A stretch of 64,000 bases of DNA from Streptomyces sp. SAJ15 (GCF_007595705.1 NZ_NISY01000009.1:124001-188000); one strand, 5' to 3'. Shown: positions 51,521-60,679, counted from the stretch's first letter. The notes: generated from the sequence alone by a model not told the origin. Numbers and translations are program-made.

Positions 51521-52861
51521 TCAGCAGGCGGCACGGGCCGGCTCGGCGGGCGAGACTCCGGCGGGTGAGGCTCCGGCGGTCGCGGGGGTCACGGCGGTCG
51601 CCGAGGGCGAAGGCACCTCGACCACCTCGTGGGCGGCGGGTGCCTCGGCGGCAGCCGGCGCCCCGGGGACGGCGGTGCGCCGGGCGACGGCGGGTGCCAG
51701 GGCGCCGAGGGCGAGGGCGGCCGCCACTCCGGCGACGGCGCTGAACCACCACACGACGGCCGGGCCCACCGTCGCGTAGACGGTCGTGCCGAGCGCCAGC
51801 GCGGTGAACCGGGCGGCGCCCCACGTCCACTGGTAGCTGCCCTGGTAGCGGCCGCGGGCGTCCTCCGGGGCCAGGCTCGCCACGATCGAGCCGGCGACGC
51901 CGCCGACCATCGCCTCACCCAGCGACCAGAGCACGACGGTTCCCGCGTACGCCCACACGGTGGAGGCGACACCGGTCAGGGCCACGCCGAGCGCGACCAG
52001 GACGCTGCCGCCCATCTGCACGGAGAGCTGGGGAAAGCGGCCCAGCAGGGTCGTGGCGAGCGGCTGGAGGGCGACGACGAGCACCGCGTTGAGCGTGGCC
52101 ATCAGCCCCAGCGCGGTGGTGGGGAGGCCGTGGTCGCGGATGGCCAGCGGCAGCGCCACCTCGGTGAGCGTGTAGATCACCATTCCGACGTAGAGGAGCG
52201 GCAGCAGCGCCCGCATCAGCGGGTCGCGGAGGACCACCCCGTATCCGCCGCCGCCTCCCTTTCTTTCGGCGGCCCCGCCCTCGGCGCGGGCCGGCGTCTC
52301 GCGCCCGGCCGGCAGCAGGAGGGCGACGATCAGGGCGTAGCCCAGCGAGGTCACCACGTCCACCGCGAACAGCAGCCAGTAGCCGCGCTCCGCGAGGAAC
52401 CCGCCGAGCATTCCGGCCACCGCGGTGCCGATGTTGATCGCCCAGTGGAACAGCGAGAACGCCGAGCGGCGGCGCTCCGGTTCGACGGCGTCGGTCAGCA
52501 GCGCGCCGGCCGCCGGGCCGACCATGGTGCCGGCGGCGCTGAGGAGCACGGCCGCGGCCGCCAGCAGGGCGATGTTCGGGGCGGCGAAGAGCAGGCCGTG
52601 TGCGGCGGCGGTGCCGACCAGCCCGGTCAGCATGGTGCGCCGGCGGCCCAGTCGGTCGGCGAGCAGGCCGCCGACCATGGGGCCGATGAGGTTGCCGGCA
52701 CCCAACGCGCCCAGCACATAGGGGATCTGCGCGGTGGAGAGTCCGCCCGAGCCCAGGTAGAAGACGAGGAACGGGGTGACCAGGTAGCCGAGTCGGTTGA
52801 CCACGGTCCCGGCGAAGACGATCCAGGCGGTGCGCGGAAGCCCGCTGAAGGTGGAGAGCAT
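51521..52861 (-). CDS. MFS transporter
   Basis: The 446-residue protein has 12 predicted helices with the loop 2-3 motif GGLLADRLGRRRTMLTGL, a central charged loop (GRETPARAEGGAAERKGGGG), and a disordered A/P/T-rich C-terminal tail of about 55 residues. The N terminus after ATG 52861 is short. Divergence from an ArsR-type gene across a perfect dyad indicates that this exporter is its target. Substrate unknown. Confidence 0.83.
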   Translation of the reverse strand: MLSTFSGLPRTAWIVFAGTVVNRLGYLVTPFLVFYLGSGGLSTAQIPYVLGALGAGNLIGPMVGGLLADRLGRRRTMLTGLVGTAAAHGLLFAAPNIALLAAAAVLLSAAGTMVGPAAGALLTDAVEPERRRSAFSLFHWAINIGTAVAGMLGGFLAERGYWLLFAVDVVTSLGYALIVALLLPAGRETPARAEGGAAERKGGGGGYGVVLRDPLMRALLPLLYVGMVIYTLTEVALPLAIRDHGLPTTALGLMATLNAVLVVALQPLATTLLGRFPQLSVQMGGSVLVALGVALTGVASTVWAYAGTVVLWSLGEAMVGGVAGSIVASLAPEDARGRYQGSYQWTWGAARFTALALGTTVYATVGPAVVWWFSAVAGVAAALALGALAPAVARRTAVPGAPAAAEAPAAHEVVEVPSPSATAVTPATAGASPAGVSPAEPARAAC

Positions 52862-52896
52862 GGCGCGATCCTGCGCGCGCCGTGAACGGCGGACCA

Positions 52897-52920
52897 TTGA
52901 TTAAGCTGCACCTTAATCAA
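52897..52920. promoter_or_regulatory. Perfect 9-bp inverted repeat between MFS and ArsR genes
   Basis: TTGATTAAG (52897-52905) and CTTAATCAA (52912-52920) flank a 6-base spacer in the 79-base divergent gap. It is AT-rich against a GC-rich background and stands 35 bases upstream of the MFS start and 20 bases upstream of the ArsR start. It is the expected ArsR/SmtB-type operator. Confidence 0.65.
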
Positions 52921-52940
52921 ACGGATGACGGGGGTTGTCG

Positions 52941-53912
52941 GTGCTCTCCGAACTGGCCTTTTCCGCTGACGATCTGGCGCTCACCCGCTTCGCGATCTCG
53001 CCGATGTGGGAGGTGGCGACCAGCTTCCGGCTGCTCGTCTCCGGCGTGGCCCACCCGGTGCACCGCGGCTGGGTCGAGCAGGTGCGGCCCCGGGTGGCCG
53101 CGGCCGGGTTGGACTCCGGCTGGCTGTCCGAGCTCATCCCGCCGGACCGCTATCTCTGCGACTTCCTCACCCCCTTCCCGAGCGAGCCGACCCCCACGCT
53201 CGCCGCCGAGTTGGCCGCGATCCGCGCCACCCCGGCCGAGCGGGTGCGGGCCGATCTGGACACGCTGGGCCGGGCCACCCCGCCGTGCGCCGCCCTGCGC
53301 TCCGATCCGGAGGCCGGGCTGGCCCGGGTGGCGGAGGAGATCGAGACCTACTGGGAGCTGGCCCTCGCGCCCTACTGGGCGAGGATCCGGGCGGTGCTCG
53401 ACGCCGAGGTCTTCCACCGCGCCCGGCAGGTCGCCGAGCAGGGGGCGGGACAGCTCTTCAACGACCTGCACTCCACGGTGAGCTGGGACGACAACACGCT
53501 CCGGATGGCCCGCCGGCACTGCGGCATCTCCCGGGAGACCGTGGGAAGCGGACTGCTGCTCATCCCCTCGGTCTTCGTCGGCCGGATCCTGACCTGGACC
53601 AGCCCGCCCAACCCGCCGCAGCTCGCCTACCCCGCGCGCGGCACCGGCACCCTGTGGGAGCGCCGGCCGATGCCCCGGGCCGAGGCGATCAGCGCCGTCC
53701 TCGGCCGTTCCCGGACCCGACTGCTGACCGAGTTGGAGGCCCCCGCCTCCACCACCGAACTGGCCGGCCGCACCGGCATCTCCGCGGCCGGCGTCTCCCA
53801 GCACCTGGCCGCGCTGCGCGGCGCCGGCATGGTCAGCGCCCACCGGGCCGGCCGCTCGGTCCTCTACGCCCGTACGGCGGTCGCGGAGACCCTCCTGACG
53901 GCTTCCCTGTGA
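52941..53912 (+). CDS. DUF5937 / ArsR-type winged-helix regulator
   Basis: The 323-residue protein has a long N-terminal DUF5937-like domain (LTRFAISPMWEVATSFRLLV, FNDLHSTVSWDDNTLRMARR, LLLIPSVFVGRILTW) and a C-terminal ArsR winged helix (LLTELEAPASTTELAGRTG, ISAAGVSQHLAALRGAGMVS, RSVLYARTAVAETLL). This is a recurrent actinobacterial regulator type usually beside MFS exporters, as here. GTG 52941 is favoured by ribosome-site spacing; TTG 52935 is also possible. It should repress itself and the divergent exporter. Confidence 0.85.
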   Translation: MLSELAFSADDLALTRFAISPMWEVATSFRLLVSGVAHPVHRGWVEQVRPRVAAAGLDSGWLSELIPPDRYLCDFLTPFPSEPTPTLAAELAAIRATPAERVRADLDTLGRATPPCAALRSDPEAGLARVAEEIETYWELALAPYWARIRAVLDAEVFHRARQVAEQGAGQLFNDLHSTVSWDDNTLRMARRHCGISRETVGSGLLLIPSVFVGRILTWTSPPNPPQLAYPARGTGTLWERRPMPRAEAISAVLGRSRTRLLTELEAPASTTELAGRTGISAAGVSQHLAALRGAGMVSAHRAGRSVLYARTAVAETLLTASL

Positions 53913-54074
53913 CAACCCTCCTCACGACTGCGCTGCGACCACCCTCCCCACGCCCTCCCTGCGACAGCCGTCCTCCACGACTCCCCCGTCAGCCCGGGCG
54001 GGGCGGGTCCGCGGCCGTCACACCCCTCCGGCATGATCGATCCCGCCCGAGAACCACCGGAGAGAGGTACGCCC

Positions 54075-55043
54075 TTGTCCGCGTCCGTCGCGTCCCTGAC
54101 CGCCGCCATACCCGCCTTCGCCCCGTATGTGCGGTCGGCGACGCTGCTGCGGCCCACGGAGGGCGACCCCGGCCTCCACGACAGCTCCGTGGGCGGCCCG
54201 CTGCTGTGGCCCGAGGACGAGCCGTGGCCGCTGTGCCGCGCCCCCCATCTGGTGGTGGTGCGCGAAAAACTGACGGAGGAGGAGCGCGAGACCTGGCAGC
54301 GCATCGACCGGGACATGAAAGAGCGGCGCCGGCGGAACCCCGGGCGGGCCTACGAGGTCACCGAGGAGGAGGCCCGCGTCCAGCGGGAGATCATGGACGG
54401 CGCGTCGGGGCTCGACCTGATCGCCTGGGAGCGGACGCGCTATGTGGAGGACACCTCGGGCCCCGGCGTGCCGATGGTGCCCGTGCTCCAGCTGCACGCC
54501 CGGGATGTGCCGGACTCCCCCTGGCCGGGCGGGGCGGACGTCCTCCAGATGCTGTGGTGCCCGAACGACCACAGGGAGCCCCCGGGCCAGCCGCGCTACT
54601 GGGGGCCCACCGTCGAGCTGCGGTACCGCTCCGCGTCCGCCGTCGGCGCCGTGCTGGACCCGCCGCGGCCGGACCACGCCCACGACGGCTATCTGCCCCG
54701 CCCCTGTCTCCTCGACCCGCTGGAGGTCGCCGATCTGCCGGCCGTGGACGAGATTCCGGAGAAGCTGTACGACGCGGGCTGCCACTGGGCGGAGGCGCGC
54801 GGCGTCGAGTACGACCGCGGTCTGGCCTGCCGGCCCGGCTGGAAGCTCGGGGGCTGGCCCAGCTGGCACCTGACCGACCTCACACCCGTCGACTGCGGCT
54901 CCTGCGGTGTCCGGATGCGGCTCTTCCTCACGGTCGACAGTAGCAACGACGGCCCGGAGGTCACCGTGGGACGCTTCGGCGAGCTCCGAGTCTTCGTCTG
55001 CCCGACCGATCCGGCCCACGCCATCCGTCTGAACATCCAGTGA
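54075..55043 (+). CDS. DUF1963-like protein
   Basis: The 322-residue product contains the DUF1963-like opening RPTEGDPGLHDSSVGGPLLW followed by PEDEPWP, then VPVLQLHARDVPD and DVLQMLWCPNDH strands. The C-terminal half has WKLGGWPSWHLTD and a CGSCGVRMRLFLTVDS segment, with two cysteines that could bind metal, ending RVFVCPTDPAHAIRL. Function unknown. TTG 54075 has AGAGAGG upstream; ATG 54033 is in frame. It is convergent with the RING protein across a terminator. Confidence 0.65.
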   Translation: MSASVASLTAAIPAFAPYVRSATLLRPTEGDPGLHDSSVGGPLLWPEDEPWPLCRAPHLVVVREKLTEEERETWQRIDRDMKERRRRNPGRAYEVTEEEARVQREIMDGASGLDLIAWERTRYVEDTSGPGVPMVPVLQLHARDVPDSPWPGGADVLQMLWCPNDHREPPGQPRYWGPTVELRYRSASAVGAVLDPPRPDHAHDGYLPRPCLLDPLEVADLPAVDEIPEKLYDAGCHWAEARGVEYDRGLACRPGWKLGGWPSWHLTDLTPVDCGSCGVRMRLFLTVDSSNDGPEVTVGRFGELRVFVCPTDPAHAIRLNIQ

Positions 55044-55059
55044 CTGCCGGGGATCGGTA

Positions 55060-55094
55060 GGCCGTCGCGGGACGGGCCGGGTCCCGCGGCGGCC
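55060..55094. terminator. Bidirectional terminator hairpin
   Basis: GGCCGTCGCGGGAC (55060-55073) and GTCCCGCGGCGGCC (55081-55094) pair in 13 of 14 positions around a 7-base loop, between two convergent genes. Confidence 0.75.
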
Positions 55095-55103
55095 GATCGT
55101 CGC

Positions 55104-57719
55104 TCACGTCTGGCCGGCGAGCGCCGTCACGAGGTCGGAGGCGGCCAGCAGGCGGACCGTGCGCGGGTCGAGGTCGGCCGGGTGGAGGGCGTACGCCTCG
55201 GCTCCCCGCGGCAGCGGGATGTCGCCGCGCAGCAGGTAGGCGAGGTGGGCAGTGGCGAGGTCCGGGGCGGGCGTCCCGTCGGTGGCGGGTGTGCCGATGC
55301 GGGCGGCGAAGGCAGCGGGGTCCTCGGCGGCGCGCCGTCGGTAGACGCTCCGCGATCCGTCGAGGTGCCGGACGACGACCGTGCGCGCGCGGGCCGCGGC
55401 CTGCCAGGTGGCGAGCTCGCCGAGGCCGACGCGGGCGCCGGAGGTGAACAGGCCGGTGAGGCCGTGGCCGAGGGTCGTCAGCTCGTCGGCGTGCCGGTGC
55501 ACCGCGTGGTGGTCGCCGGTGACGCCGCTGGCGACGTCGAGCCATCGCATGGTGCCGCCGGCCACGTCGACGACCATGGGGACGCTGGTGTTGGACGGGC
55601 TGGTCAGGTCGAAGCGCTGCTCGACCTGGCGGGGGTCGAACGCCGGGCCGGTCGCGCCGGGTTGGTCGCGGACCATGAGCCCGGCGAAGGCGTCGCCGAG
55701 GAGGTCGAACGGCACGCTGTTGTACGAGAAGACCACGGTGACCAGGTAGCGGACGCCGGCCGCGGCGAGCTTGTCGAGGTCCAGGTCGACGAACTCGGTG
55801 GAGCCGTCGGGCGCGGGGGCGCTGGTGAGGTCGCCGGAGTGCACGGCGGCGTCGTCGGCGTACCGGAGGTTGGTGTAGTCACAGGTCCCGATGTACTTCC
55901 AGGCGGCGTCGAAGAGCGCGACGGAGAGGTCGAGGTCGGTGACGCCGGACGTGTCGCTCTCCGTCCAGTGGAGGAAGAGCCGCAGGGTGCGGCCGGCGGG
56001 GACGGGCAGTTCGCTGCCGCGGGGCAGCGTCACCAGGGCGCGGGAGGCGGTGCGCTCCGCGAAGGGCGCGACCAGGCCGTCCAGGGCGGCGTCGACGACG
56101 GCGAGTTCGACGGGGGGCAGCGTGCCGGCGCGCCGGAGCACCTCCGCGGTGAGGGTGTCGACCGCGCGGGTCACCGTCTCGGCCGGCAGCGGAGCCCGCT
56201 CCTCGGGGACGATATGCGTCTGCGCGCGGCCGCCCTTGGGGAAGAAGACGCGCTCGTCGCCCTTTCGGGCGCGGGTGCGGAGCGCGCCGAGGGCGGACAG
56301 CAGCACCGCCGGGGAGACCCGGCCGGCCACCTCCCGCACGGCGGTCAGCACGGTCTCGACGCCGTCCTCGTCCGCCAGCCGCAGCAGGTGGTCCAGACGG
56401 CGCAACAGCTGTCCGGGGCGCCGGGTCAGCAGCGCGACGGCGGTGTCGACGTCCGCCGCGGCCAGGGCGGCCTCGACCCGGGCGGGCCAGTGCGGGAGGC
56501 GCAGCCGGTCACCGTCCGCCCGGGCCGACGGGGTGTGCGCGGCGGTGGCGCGCAGTCGGGCGGAGAGGGCGTCGTCGGTGAGGCGTATGTCGCGCAGCGC
56601 CGCGACGGCGAGGGTCGCGTGGGGGTAGCGCCGGGCGTACTCGAAGGCGTGCAGCCGCTCCGCGAGGTGCTTCCACTCCCGTGGGTGGCGGCGCATGTCC
56701 TCGACGGCCAGGGTCGGGTCGAGTCGGTCGAGGGCGGCCAGGAGTGCCCGGCGCAGGGGGCGGGCGATCGGGCCGAAGCGACCCACCGCGACCAGGCCGG
56801 CGTCTCCTCCGGAGAGGGCGACCGCCAGTCGCAGGATGTCGGTGGCCGTGTCGATGAGCGCGGTGGCCGCCGGGATGGTCACCGGATGCGCGGCCGGGTC
56901 GGCGAGCAGCCAGGCGAGGACGCGGGCCTTGGTCTCGCGGGCCGGGATGGCGGTGGGCAGCCAGGAGAGTTCGGTGCGCTCCCGGGTGGTCAGCAGGGCG
57001 TGCAGGTCGTCGGTGTCCTGCGGGCTCAGTGCCCCGGTGCGGCCCAGCAGGGTGGTCAGTTCGCGGCCCGCGTCGGCCGTCCGGACCATGTGGTCGCCGC
57101 CGTGGTGGAGGACGCGCAGCCGGGCCGGCAGGGCGCGGTCCGGGTGGGCGGGGCGGCGGGTGCGCTCCGGACGCAGAAAGGGGTCCCGGGCGTCGATACG
57201 GCGGTGGCACAGGGGGCAGGCGGAGAAGTCGGCGCCGTCGAAGCACGCGGCGCACACCAGGTGTGCGCACGGCGACAGGGCGCGGACGGTGGTCTCGGCG
57301 CCGCAGAGCACGCAGGGCTGCTCGGGGGCCTGGAGGAGGAGGGCCAGCACGCGGTCGGCGTAGAAGGCCACCGTGTCCGCGGGCGTGGACTCCGGGAAGT
57401 TCCGGAAGAGCGGGGTGTGGTCGCGGTCCGCGCCCAGGGCGTGGTCGAGGTCGGCGAGCAGGGCGCGGCCCTCGGCGGCCAGGGTCTCGGGGTCCAGCGC
57501 GGTGAGGGCGTGGCGCAGTGCGGGGGCGGTCAGCCAGCCGCGGTCGAGGAGTTCGAGCTCCAGCAGCGTGACCCCGGCGGCAACGAGGGGGTGGGGCGCG
57601 GTGTCCGGCCGTGGGCCGGCGGCCGCGGGCAGGTAGACGGCGCCGCGGCGGGCGAGCAGCGTGGCCGCGAGGCCGCGGCGGGCGCCGGTGGTACGGGTCG
57701 AGGCGGTCGCTGCCGTCAT
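55104..57719 (-). CDS. RING-finger and TerD-like domain protein (MXAN_6230/SCO0854-type)
   Basis: The 871-residue protein has, near residues 134-169, a complete C3HC4 RING pattern: CVLC, 11 residues, CAHLVCAAC, 8 residues, CPLC. Long helical domains follow (about 200-560). A TerD-like beta-sandwich comes next (about 590-760), with LRLFLHWTESDTSGVTDLDL, SVALFD and DYTNLRYADDAAVHSGDLTS. The C-terminal part has a SRSVYRRRAAEDPA block. It corresponds to the family named for MXAN_6230 and S. coelicolor SCO0854. RING domains are rare in bacteria and usually bind ubiquitin-type E2 enzymes; no E2 or ubiquitin-like gene is seen here. TerD domains bind calcium in stress-response operons. GGAAGGGAAGG precedes the ATG. 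Confidence 0.88.
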   Translation of the reverse strand: MTAATASTRTTGARRGLAATLLARRGAVYLPAAAGPRPDTAPHPLVAAGVTLLELELLDRGWLTAPALRHALTALDPETLAAEGRALLADLDHALGADRDHTPLFRNFPESTPADTVAFYADRVLALLLQAPEQPCVLCGAETTVRALSPCAHLVCAACFDGADFSACPLCHRRIDARDPFLRPERTRRPAHPDRALPARLRVLHHGGDHMVRTADAGRELTTLLGRTGALSPQDTDDLHALLTTRERTELSWLPTAIPARETKARVLAWLLADPAAHPVTIPAATALIDTATDILRLAVALSGGDAGLVAVGRFGPIARPLRRALLAALDRLDPTLAVEDMRRHPREWKHLAERLHAFEYARRYPHATLAVAALRDIRLTDDALSARLRATAAHTPSARADGDRLRLPHWPARVEAALAAADVDTAVALLTRRPGQLLRRLDHLLRLADEDGVETVLTAVREVAGRVSPAVLLSALGALRTRARKGDERVFFPKGGRAQTHIVPEERAPLPAETVTRAVDTLTAEVLRRAGTLPPVELAVVDAALDGLVAPFAERTASRALVTLPRGSELPVPAGRTLRLFLHWTESDTSGVTDLDLSVALFDAAWKYIGTCDYTNLRYADDAAVHSGDLTSAPAPDGSTEFVDLDLDKLAAAGVRYLVTVVFSYNSVPFDLLGDAFAGLMVRDQPGATGPAFDPRQVEQRFDLTSPSNTSVPMVVDVAGGTMRWLDVASGVTGDHHAVHRHADELTTLGHGLTGLFTSGARVGLGELATWQAAARARTVVVRHLDGSRSVYRRRAAEDPAAFAARIGTPATDGTPAPDLATAHLAYLLRGDIPLPRGAEAYALHPADLDPRTVRLLAASDLVTALAGQT

Positions 57720-58100
57720 GGCCTTCCCTTCCTGGTCCCGGCGGTCCGCCGAGGGGTGGCGCGAGGTCGGCGGCTCCGGGCCGTACGAACCGCGCGGTGC
57801 GGGGCGAGGGGTGGGGTGGTCGCCTCACGTGGGGGGAGCCGACGGTCGACCGCTCGCGACGCGCAAGGTACCAAGTCGAACGGACGGCCGCATGCGCATT
57901 GTCCGTGCGGGGAGACGGACGTGTCGGCGGGGTCCGACCGCGCGGGGTGGTGGTCGGGGAGTGGGTCGTGTGCGCCCGTCGGGGCGTCAGGACGACAGAG
58001 TGCGGGGCGGGAAGTGAACGCGCTCGGTTCTTTTAGGAGAAGAAGTGAGAAGGAAGCACATTGCGGAGCCGCCCCGCGGCGGGAGATTACCACGCTCGAC
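57720..58100. other. Intergenic region upstream of the RING gene
   Basis: The 381-base gap lies behind the aldolase-DapA operon and ahead of the RING gene. An AT-richer stretch near 58028-58065 includes TTTTAGGAGAAGAAGTG, a good ribosome-site-like sequence followed by a GTG, but the frame from it runs antisense through the DapA gene and is not protein-like. No other feature was found. Confidence 0.4.
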
Positions 58101-59015
58101 TCAGGCCGCGCTCTCCAACAGCGGGTGGGAGGCCAGCCGCTCGAGCAGCTCGCGGAGGTGCTCCCGGTCCCCCGGATCGAGGGGCAGCAGCGGGGGTCGC
58201 GGCGGACCGGCGGGGCGGCCCTGGAGTTCGAGCCCCGCCTTCACGGCCCGGGGCAGGCCGTGACGGACGATGAACCTCAGGAAGGGCAGTTGGGTCACCC
58301 ACAGGGCGTCGGCCCGGTCCGGCGCGCCCCCGCGCTCCGCGGCGTGGAGCTCCAGACACCATCGGGGCAGCAGACAGGGTGCGGCGGTGCACCAGCCGAC
58401 GGCACCGGCTCGGAACGCGTCGAGGGCGAGGGTGTTGCTGCCGTTGTAGACGGAGAGGGCATCCCCGGACAGCTCTCGGATGGCGCGGATGCGGGCGGCG
58501 TCGCCGGAACTCTCCTTCACCATGGTGAGGTTGGGGATCTTCTCCGCGATCGCGACGATGGTGTGCGGCAGCAGGTCGACGCCGCTGGTGCCGGGGTTGT
58601 TGTAGAGCATCACCGGCAGGTCGGTGGCGGCCGCCACCGTCGCGAAGTGCCGTTCGAGTTCGGCGTCGGTCAGCTTCCAGTAGGTCGGGGCCAGCACCAT
58701 GAGCGCGCTGGCGCCGTTGCGGGCGGCGACGCGGGCGCGGCGCACGGTGGTCTCGGTGCTCCAGTGCGCGACACCGACGAGCGTCGGCACCCGTCCGGCC
58801 ACGGTCTGGAGGGTGGTCTCGCAGACCGCGTCCCACTCGTCCTCCCGGAGGTAGGCGCTCTCGCCGGTGCTGCCGAGGGGGGCGATGGCGTGGCTGCCCG
58901 TGTCCACGAGGCGGTCGACGAGCCCGCGCAGCGCCGGCAGGTCGAGTTCGCCGGTGTCGGGGCGGAAGGGGGTGACGGGGTAGGAGATGATCCCTGCGAG
59001 CGGGGGCACGGACAT
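58101..59015 (-). CDS. DapA-family (dihydrodipicolinate synthase-like) lyase/aldolase
   Basis: The 304-residue TIM-barrel protein has the family motifs LGSTGESAYL (GxTGE), the tyrosine in MLYNNPGTSGV, and the Schiff-base lysine in LTMVKESSGDAARI. In this family the lysine forms an imine with pyruvate or a keto acid. Housekeeping DapA is normally elsewhere; pairing with a class II aldolase and an XRE-cupin regulator suggests catabolism of a keto-sugar acid or hydroxy acid. Its ATG (59015) overlaps the stop of the aldolase gene in TGATG, so translation is coupled. Confidence 0.85.
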   Translation of the reverse strand: MSVPPLAGIISYPVTPFRPDTGELDLPALRGLVDRLVDTGSHAIAPLGSTGESAYLREDEWDAVCETTLQTVAGRVPTLVGVAHWSTETTVRRARVAARNGASALMVLAPTYWKLTDAELERHFATVAAATDLPVMLYNNPGTSGVDLLPHTIVAIAEKIPNLTMVKESSGDAARIRAIRELSGDALSVYNGSNTLALDAFRAGAVGWCTAAPCLLPRWCLELHAAERGGAPDRADALWVTQLPFLRFIVRHGLPRAVKAGLELQGRPAGPPRPPLLPLDPGDREHLRELLERLASHPLLESAA

Positions 59016-59812
59016 CACACGGCCGTCCCTTCGGTCAGGCAGTCGGGGTGGTTGCGCAGGGCGCGGCGCGCGTAGTAGGCGAAGTTGGCCTGGTTCCGGC
59101 GGTCGGTGGAGGTCCAGTCGTGCGCCTCGCGCGCCAGCGCCGGCGGCAGGGGTCGGATCGTTCCCGCCGCCATGGCCAGGAGTTGCAGCCGGGCGGCGCG
59201 TTCGATGAGGATCGCCAGGTTGCACGCCTCTTCCACGGTGCGGCCGACGACGAGCTGCCCGTGGTGGGCGAGGAGGATGGCCCGCTTGTCGCCGAGGGCC
59301 GCCGAGATGATCTCGCCCTCCTCGTTGCCGACCGGGACGCCCGGCCAGTCCTTCAGGAAGGCGCAGTCGTCGTACAGCGGTGTGGTGTCCATCTGGGAGA
59401 TCTCCAGCGGGACCTCCAGCATGGCGAGGGCGGCCGTGTGCAGCGAGTGGGTGTGCACGACGCAGTCGACGTCCTCGCGCACACGGTAGATCCAGGAGTG
59501 GAAGCGGTTGGCGGGGTTGGGCATGCCCTTCCCCTCCAGGACGTTCAGGTCCTCGTCCACCAGCAGCAGGTTGTCCTCGGTGATCTCGTCGAAGCCGAGG
59601 CCGAGCCGCTGGGTGTAGTACGTTCCGCGCTCCGTCCCGCGGCCGGTGATCTGGCCGGCGAGTCCCGAGTCATGACCGCCGTCGAACAGGATGCGGCAGG
59701 TCAGCGCCAGCTTCTGACGGGTGGTCAGGGTCGAGTCGGCGAAGTGTTCGCGCATCTGTCGCTCGGCGCGGCCGACGAGCGCGGCCTTCGCCTCTCGCAG
59801 TGTCGTTGCCAT
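59015..59812 (-). CDS. Class II aldolase/adducin-family protein
   Basis: The 265-residue product has the AraD/FucA fold: LALTCRILFDGGHDSGLAGQ, ITEDNLLLVDEDLNVLEG, the zinc histidines in CVVHTHSLHTAALAM and ILLAHHGQLV, and a C-terminal DWTSTDRRNQANFAYYARRA. Such enzymes cleave sugar phosphates or decarboxylate hydroxy acids with Zn or another divalent metal. ATG 59812 follows GGAG. It is the first gene of the aldolase-DapA operon, divergent from the XRE-cupin gene. Confidence 0.85.
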   Translation of the reverse strand: MATTLREAKAALVGRAERQMREHFADSTLTTRQKLALTCRILFDGGHDSGLAGQITGRGTERGTYYTQRLGLGFDEITEDNLLLVDEDLNVLEGKGMPNPANRFHSWIYRVREDVDCVVHTHSLHTAALAMLEVPLEISQMDTTPLYDDCAFLKDWPGVPVGNEEGEIISAALGDKRAILLAHHGQLVVGRTVEEACNLAILIERAARLQLLAMAAGTIRPLPPALAREAHDWTSTDRRNQANFAYYARRALRNHPDCLTEGTAV

Positions 59813-59888
59813 GGTCTGCTCCACTTCCGGGCGCCGGTCCTCCGGCCACCCCGTCGGCCGGCGGCAACGCTCCACGGCGCCACACCGG

Positions 59889-59932
59889 CAGGAAACTTGC
59901 ATCACTATATGACACAAGGTTTCCTGAAGGAA
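59889..59932. promoter_or_regulatory. Operator-like dyad in the aldolase/XRE divergent gap
   Basis: CAGGAAACTTG (59889-59899) faces CAAGGTTTCCTG (59915-59926), identical except for one base insertion, around a 15-base centre containing TATAGT on the minus strand, a likely -10 for the aldolase operon. A further TTCCTGAAGGAA dyad ends at 59932, and CAGGAAAC recurs at 59979. The adjacent XRE protein is the likely ligand. Confidence 0.55.
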
Positions 59933-60073
59933 GGTCGCCTCCTCGGGCGCACGGCCACCACTCCCCCACGTTCGGCCAGGAAACGACCGGAAGAGGGCGT
60001 ATTAGGATGCACGCCTGACCGCTCACCGCCGACGGGGCGGCGGGGCAGCGGGCTGGCACGAAGGGACGACGCG

Positions 60074-60646
60074 GTGATCAATCGGGTACGACAGCTGCGC
60101 AAGGAACGGCTGATGACCCTCGAAGTCCTCGCGGAGCGCGCCGGAGTGACCAAGAGCTATCTGTCCAAGGTCGAGCGCGGCCAGAGCACGCCCTCCATCG
60201 CCATCAGCGCCGCGCTGGCGCGCGCCCTGGACGTCCCCCTCGACACCCTCTTCGCCGACGCCGAGGAGCTCACCGACGTCACGGTGACCCGGGCGCACGA
60301 GCGCCAGCCGCTCACCCCCGACCAGGAGGTCGGCTCCCACTACGAGGGCATCGCGCTCCAGGCCAGCAACAAGCGCATGACGCCGTTCATGCTGCGGCCC
60401 CCGCATGACGCCGGCCCCGTGCCGTTCCGGGACCACCCCGGCGAGGAGTTCCTCTTCGTCCACGAGGGCCGGGCCGAGCTGCTCTTCCCCTCGCGCTCGA
60501 TCGAGCTCGGACCGGGGGACTCCGTCTATTTCAGGGCCACGGCCCCGCACAAGGTCCGCTCGCTGAGCGCCGAGCGCGCCGCCGTACTGCTGCTGGTCTG
60601 CGACGACCGGAGCGGGCCGGAGACCCCGCACCCCCATCTCCCCTGA
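60074..60646 (+). CDS. XRE-cupin transcriptional regulator
   Basis: The 190-residue product joins an N-terminal XRE helix-turn-helix (RQLRKERLMTLEVLAERAGV, SYLSKVERGQSTPSIAISAA, residues 5-60) to a C-terminal cupin barrel (FRDHPGEEFLFVHEGRAELL, ELGPGDSVYFRATAPHKVRS). Family members of this size sense small metabolites and repress neighbouring catabolic operons. GTG 60074 has AAGGGA eight bases upstream. It is divergent from the aldolase-DapA genes and probably regulates them. Confidence 0.88.
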   Translation: MINRVRQLRKERLMTLEVLAERAGVTKSYLSKVERGQSTPSIAISAALARALDVPLDTLFADAEELTDVTVTRAHERQPLTPDQEVGSHYEGIALQASNKRMTPFMLRPPHDAGPVPFRDHPGEEFLFVHEGRAELLFPSRSIELGPGDSVYFRATAPHKVRSLSAERAAVLLLVCDDRSGPETPHPHLP

Positions 60647-60679
60647 CCGGCCCCGCCCACCAGGCCCCGAAGGATCCGC

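Noticed and set aside
58045..58263. GTG behind an excellent ribosome-site-like sequence (AGGAGAAGAA)
   Set aside because: The frame runs antisense through the DapA-type gene, is R/S/G-rich and has no protein features.
55182..59075. A 1297-residue open frame antisense to the RING and DapA genes
   Set aside because: Same reason; no recognisable fold and no start context.
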